A stretch of 64,000 bases of DNA from assembly GCF_008386575.1 (NCBI RefSeq), contig NZ_VUOA01000024.1:1-64000 (forward strand). The letters are read 5' to 3'. The stretch is from Salinarimonas soli (GTDB lineage: Bacteria; Pseudomonadota; Alphaproteobacteria; Rhizobiales; Beijerinckiaceae). The position numbers and the translations under genes are program-made. Within the stretch, counting starts at the first letter, position 1; every line of letters begins with the position of its first letter. The notes under the pieces are model-generated. The model did no database searches. It worked only from the letters and a program-made list of their open reading frames with translations, and was not told where the DNA came from. Shown here one piece after another: positions 61,519-64,000 of the stretch.

Positions 61519-61596
61519 GCGCAGCCCCTCAGGCCAGCGGCCGGAGCCGCAGCGGGAGCCTAGCCGATCCAGCGTCCCGGGGCACGCCGGCCCGCG

Positions 61597-63126
61597 TCAG
61601 GCGCTCGCGCGGCGCGGAGGCCGATGCGCCTCCGCCGCGAGGGCATGGACCGCGCCGCCCGCAAGGGCGCCGAGGCACAGGCCCGCGAGCGCCCCCAAGG
61701 CGCCGCGCGGCGGCGCGCTCCCGCAGGCCGCCCGGAACCCGATGCCGAACGCCGCCGCCTCGCGGATCGGCGCGCCGCCTGAGCGCGCCAGGGCATAGCC
61801 GATCCCGCCCGCGACGGCGGGCAGCGGATCCAGCGCCGCCCCCTCTCGTGCATTCCCGTTGAGGACGAGCCGGCCCGCCGCGACGGCGAGGCCCATGCCC
61901 GCGCCCGCGAACAGGGCCCGCGCCACGTCGCGCATCGGCGGCCCGACGACGCCCGGGATCGCGTCCGGCGTGCCCGGGCGCCGTCCCTCCCGCCCCGGAC
62001 TGGTGCCGTAGACCTCGGCGGGCGCCGTCGGCAGGCGCATGGGCCCGCGCGGCTCGTGGATGGGGCAGCCGTTGTGGCGGGCCCGGAAGGCGGCACCCTC
62101 GGGGTAGGCGTCGCGCCGGGCGCGGTTGACGGCCCCGAGGGGCTGGTGCGCCGCCAAGCCGTTCCACGGGTTGAAGGCGAGCCCGTCTTCCACCGCCCGC
62201 GCCCGCGCCTCGCTCCAGGCGGGCTGCGGCGGCACGACGAGGCGCGCCACCGTCCGGTACGGGCTCTCCCGCTCCGGCCAGATCACGGAGGCGTCCTCGA
62301 TGGGCATCGTGGCGGGATTGGTCCGCAGCTGCACCCGCAGCTCCCAGACGCCGCCCCCGTCGCGGAAGAAGCGGATCAGCTCCTCGCGCAACCCGTTCGG
62401 CCGGCCCCACAGGTCGACGGGGCGGTCCTTGAGGGCGCGCAACGCCGGGGTCGCAGGCGCAAGCGCGAGCTTCGCGACATGGTCGCCATAGCGGAACGGC
62501 ACCTGGCTGTAATAGGTGTCGCCGAGGGGATGGCTCAAGGGATGCCCGCCTATGGTGGTGAGCGTCCAGGCCCGCAGGCCCAAAGCTTTCAGCGCCGCGA
62601 CGAGGGGCCGGAGCGCCGCCCCGAGCGCCTTCTTCCAGACGAGGCCCGTATCGGTGGTGAGGTCGACCATCGTCATGTTGCGCACGAACACTTTGAGGTC
62701 GGGCTCGGTGAAGGCGGGCTGGTTCACGAGCACGAGATCCTGCGTCGTGTGCCCCTCGGCGCCGGGCAGGCGCTCGCCCTCGACCCCGATGATCTTGATT
62801 GCGAAGCCGCGGGGCACCGACACGTCGTCGTCGATCACGTCGCCCCGGTTGACGGACAGGCGCATGACGGCGGGATAGCGGCCCGGCCGCGCGAACAGGC
62901 CTTGGGCGAGCTCAGGGGGCAGCCCCTCCGCCACCTCCAGCTCGCCCTCGAGCAGGCCGTGGCTCTTGGTGTGGATGCCCCGCATCGCGTGGCCGTAATG
63001 CCCGAGGGTGGTCTCCTGGATGTCGCGGAAGAGCCGCCGCAGGGTGAGGGCGAGCGCGGCCTCGCCGAGCTCTGGCCGCTCGATCGCGGGGTCGTAGCGC
63101 AGCGGGCGGACATCGGGAGGGGTCAT
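61597..63126 (-). CDS. catalase-family protein with a C-terminal hydrophobic extension
   Basis: 509 aa from the ATG at 63126. The catalase-like core (~1-380) has the distal-His region HAMRGIHTKSHGLLEGELEV, then GFAIKIIGVEGERLPGAEGHTTQDLVLVNQPAF, DLWGRPNGLREELIRFF and FNPWNGLAAHQPLGAVNRARRDAY. These belong to the small catalase-like/hydroperoxide lyase group rather than true KatA. After a linker (~380-420) a Gly/Ala-rich, partly hydrophobic tail of ~90 residues follows (DVARALFAGAGMGLAVAAGRLV, GALGALAGLCLGALAGGAV), apparently two or three membrane segments. Haem ligand Tyr not identified with certainty. Confidence 0.87.
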   Translation of the reverse strand: MTPPDVRPLRYDPAIERPELGEAALALTLRRLFRDIQETTLGHYGHAMRGIHTKSHGLLEGELEVAEGLPPELAQGLFARPGRYPAVMRLSVNRGDVIDDDVSVPRGFAIKIIGVEGERLPGAEGHTTQDLVLVNQPAFTEPDLKVFVRNMTMVDLTTDTGLVWKKALGAALRPLVAALKALGLRAWTLTTIGGHPLSHPLGDTYYSQVPFRYGDHVAKLALAPATPALRALKDRPVDLWGRPNGLREELIRFFRDGGGVWELRVQLRTNPATMPIEDASVIWPERESPYRTVARLVVPPQPAWSEARARAVEDGLAFNPWNGLAAHQPLGAVNRARRDAYPEGAAFRARHNGCPIHEPRGPMRLPTAPAEVYGTSPGREGRRPGTPDAIPGVVGPPMRDVARALFAGAGMGLAVAAGRLVLNGNAREGAALDPLPAVAGGIGYALARSGGAPIREAAAFGIGFRAACGSAPPRGALGALAGLCLGALAGGAVHALAAEAHRPPRRASA

Positions 63127-63271
63127 GCGTCGGGCTCCGGTGGGTGGGGGTGAGAACAGCCCCGCCGTCGCCCGGTTGCGCCACGCCGCCGCGCCTTCCC
63201 ACGTCCGATCGTCGCACCGGCCCTCAAGTCCTGAGCGAGGGGAGAGGGCGAGCCCCCTCCCCTCGCCCGTC

Positions 63272-64000
63272 TCAGTCCGACGAGGCGTCCCCGCCTTCCA
63301 TGAGGATCTCCCGCTTGCCGGCATGGTTCGCCGGCCCCACCACGCCCTCGCGCTCCATGCGCTCCATGAGCGAGGCGGCGCGGTTGTAGCCGATCTGGAG
63401 GCGACGCTGGATGTAAGAGGTCGAGGCCTTGCGATGGCGCAGGACCACGGAGACCGCCTGCTCGTACAGGTCGCTCGGCTCCAGCCCCATGTCGGCGGCG
63501 TCGAACACGGGCATCTCGGCCGCGGCCTCGTCCTCCTCCTCGTCGCAGGTCACCGCGTCGAGATAGACGGGCTTGCCCTGCTGCTTGAGGTGGGCCACCA
63601 CCTTCTCGACCTCCTCGTCGGAGCAGAAGGGCCCGTGCACGCGGGTGATGCGCCCGCCGCCCGCCATGTAGAGCATGTCGCCCTGGCCCAAGAGCTGCTC
63701 GGCCCCCATCTCGCCTAGGATCGTGCGCGAGTCGATCTTGCTCGTGACCTGGAAGGAGATGCGGGTCGGGAAGTTGGCCTTGATCGTGCCCGTGATCACG
63801 TCCACGCTCGGGCGCTGCGTCGCCATGATGATGTGGATGCCGGCTGCCCGCGCCATCTGGGCCAGGCGCTGGATCGCGCCCTCGATCTCCTTGCCGGCCA
63901 CCATCATCAGGTCGGCCATCTCGTCCACGATCACCACGATGTAGGGCAAGGGCCCGAGATCCATCACCTCGTCCTCGTACACCGCCTGGCCCGTCTCCCG
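63272..64000 (-). CDS. ftsK: DNA translocase FtsK, C-terminal part (partial)
   Basis: The 5' end lies beyond the window edge; 242 codons are visible, frame open to 64000. Motor Walker B region [21 protein letters not shown], then [27 protein letters not shown] and [21 protein letters not shown]. The C-terminal gamma winged-helix that reads KOPS is [25 protein letters not shown]...[20 protein letters not shown]. Couples chromosome segregation to septation. The visible C-terminus is complete. Confidence 0.96.
   Translation of the reverse strand, partial: RETGQAVYEDEVMDLGPLPYIVVIVDEMADLMMVAGKEIEGAIQRLAQMARAAGIHIIMATQRPSVDVITGTIKANFPTRISFQVTSKIDSRTILGEMGAEQLLGQGDMLYMAGGGRITRVHGPFCSDEEVEKVVAHLKQQGKPVYLDAVTCDEEEDEAAAEMPVFDAADMGLEPSDLYEQAVSVVLRHRKASTSYIQRRLQIGYNRAASLMERMEREGVVGPANHAGKREILMEGGDASSD

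Noticed and set aside
1-64000. tRNA, rRNA or known riboswitch
   Set aside because: No cloverleaf with a T-loop GTTCGAATC-type signature in a tRNA-sized context and no conserved riboswitch core was found in the intergenic stretches read by eye; a covariance-model scan would be the decisive check.

Overview
The window is a very GC-rich (roughly 70 %), densely coding chromosomal segment of an alphaproteobacterium, most likely a Hyphomicrobiales (Rhizobiales) member close to Methylobacteriaceae or Salinarimonadaceae. The evidence is GcrA, the fbc-type cytochrome bc1 operon, MutL with an endonuclease motif, EcfG-type (GGAAC-N16-CGTT) promoters, an alphaproteobacterial Zur box and several families of Rhizobiales-type palindromic intergenic repeats. 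No rRNA, tRNA, phage, transposase, CRISPR or plasmid gene was seen. This is core chromosome seeded with small non-coding repeats.

Layout. 0.2-8 kb: a TRAP solute-binding protein, an SbmA/BacA-like ABC exporter, an orphan methyltransferase-like protein, glmM, a double-hotdog MaoC protein, and the salvage enzymes apt and mtnP. 8.3-14.6 kb: the petABC (cytochrome bc1) operon, hslO, and argD-argF behind a clear sigma-70 promoter and leader hairpin. 14.6-20.6 kb: gcrA with five GANTC sites upstream, several small envelope proteins, a DapA-like aldolase, and uvsE with a partner gene whose 3' end was rewritten by a repeat. 20.6-28.8 kb: signalling and stress genes (a single-domain response regulator, a TadG-like protein, two hybrid kinases) and a four-gene holin-X/DUF3618 operon with an EcfG-like promoter. 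28.9-41 kb: YihY, a histidine kinase with an ethylene-receptor-type membrane domain, two periplasmic enzymes, a BenE transporter, mutL, an HD hydrolase and a gamma-glutamyltransferase. 41-46.7 kb: opgG and a Zur-type zinc operon (45-aa microprotein, znuC, znuB, znuA, COG0523 GTPase). 47-50 kb: an EamA transporter divergent from a D-tartrate dehydratase, then a PilZ protein and a shrunken DUF2189 protein. 50.3-59.8 kb: three large PAS/GAF/LOV hybrid kinases and a chemoreceptor. 59.9-64 kb: a glutathione transferase, a BKACE enzyme, a catalase-like protein with a membrane tail, and the C-terminal part of ftsK running off the window.

Main observations. (1) A bacterial histidine kinase at 30.1 kb carries all seven residues I recall as essential for ethylene/copper binding in plant ETR1, at a constant +10 offset. 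(2) A perfect EcfG promoter lies ahead of a small secreted protein, and similar sites precede two other envelope/stress units. (3) The Zur box touches the ATG of a possibly leaderless microprotein. (4) A ~157-bp element with ~38-bp inverted ends occurs twice: it lies inside the znu operon and it replaces the C-terminus of the uvsE partner. (5) A second repeat family has five copies, two of them with ~17-bp terminal inverted repeats. (6) Five GANTC sites cluster upstream of gcrA.
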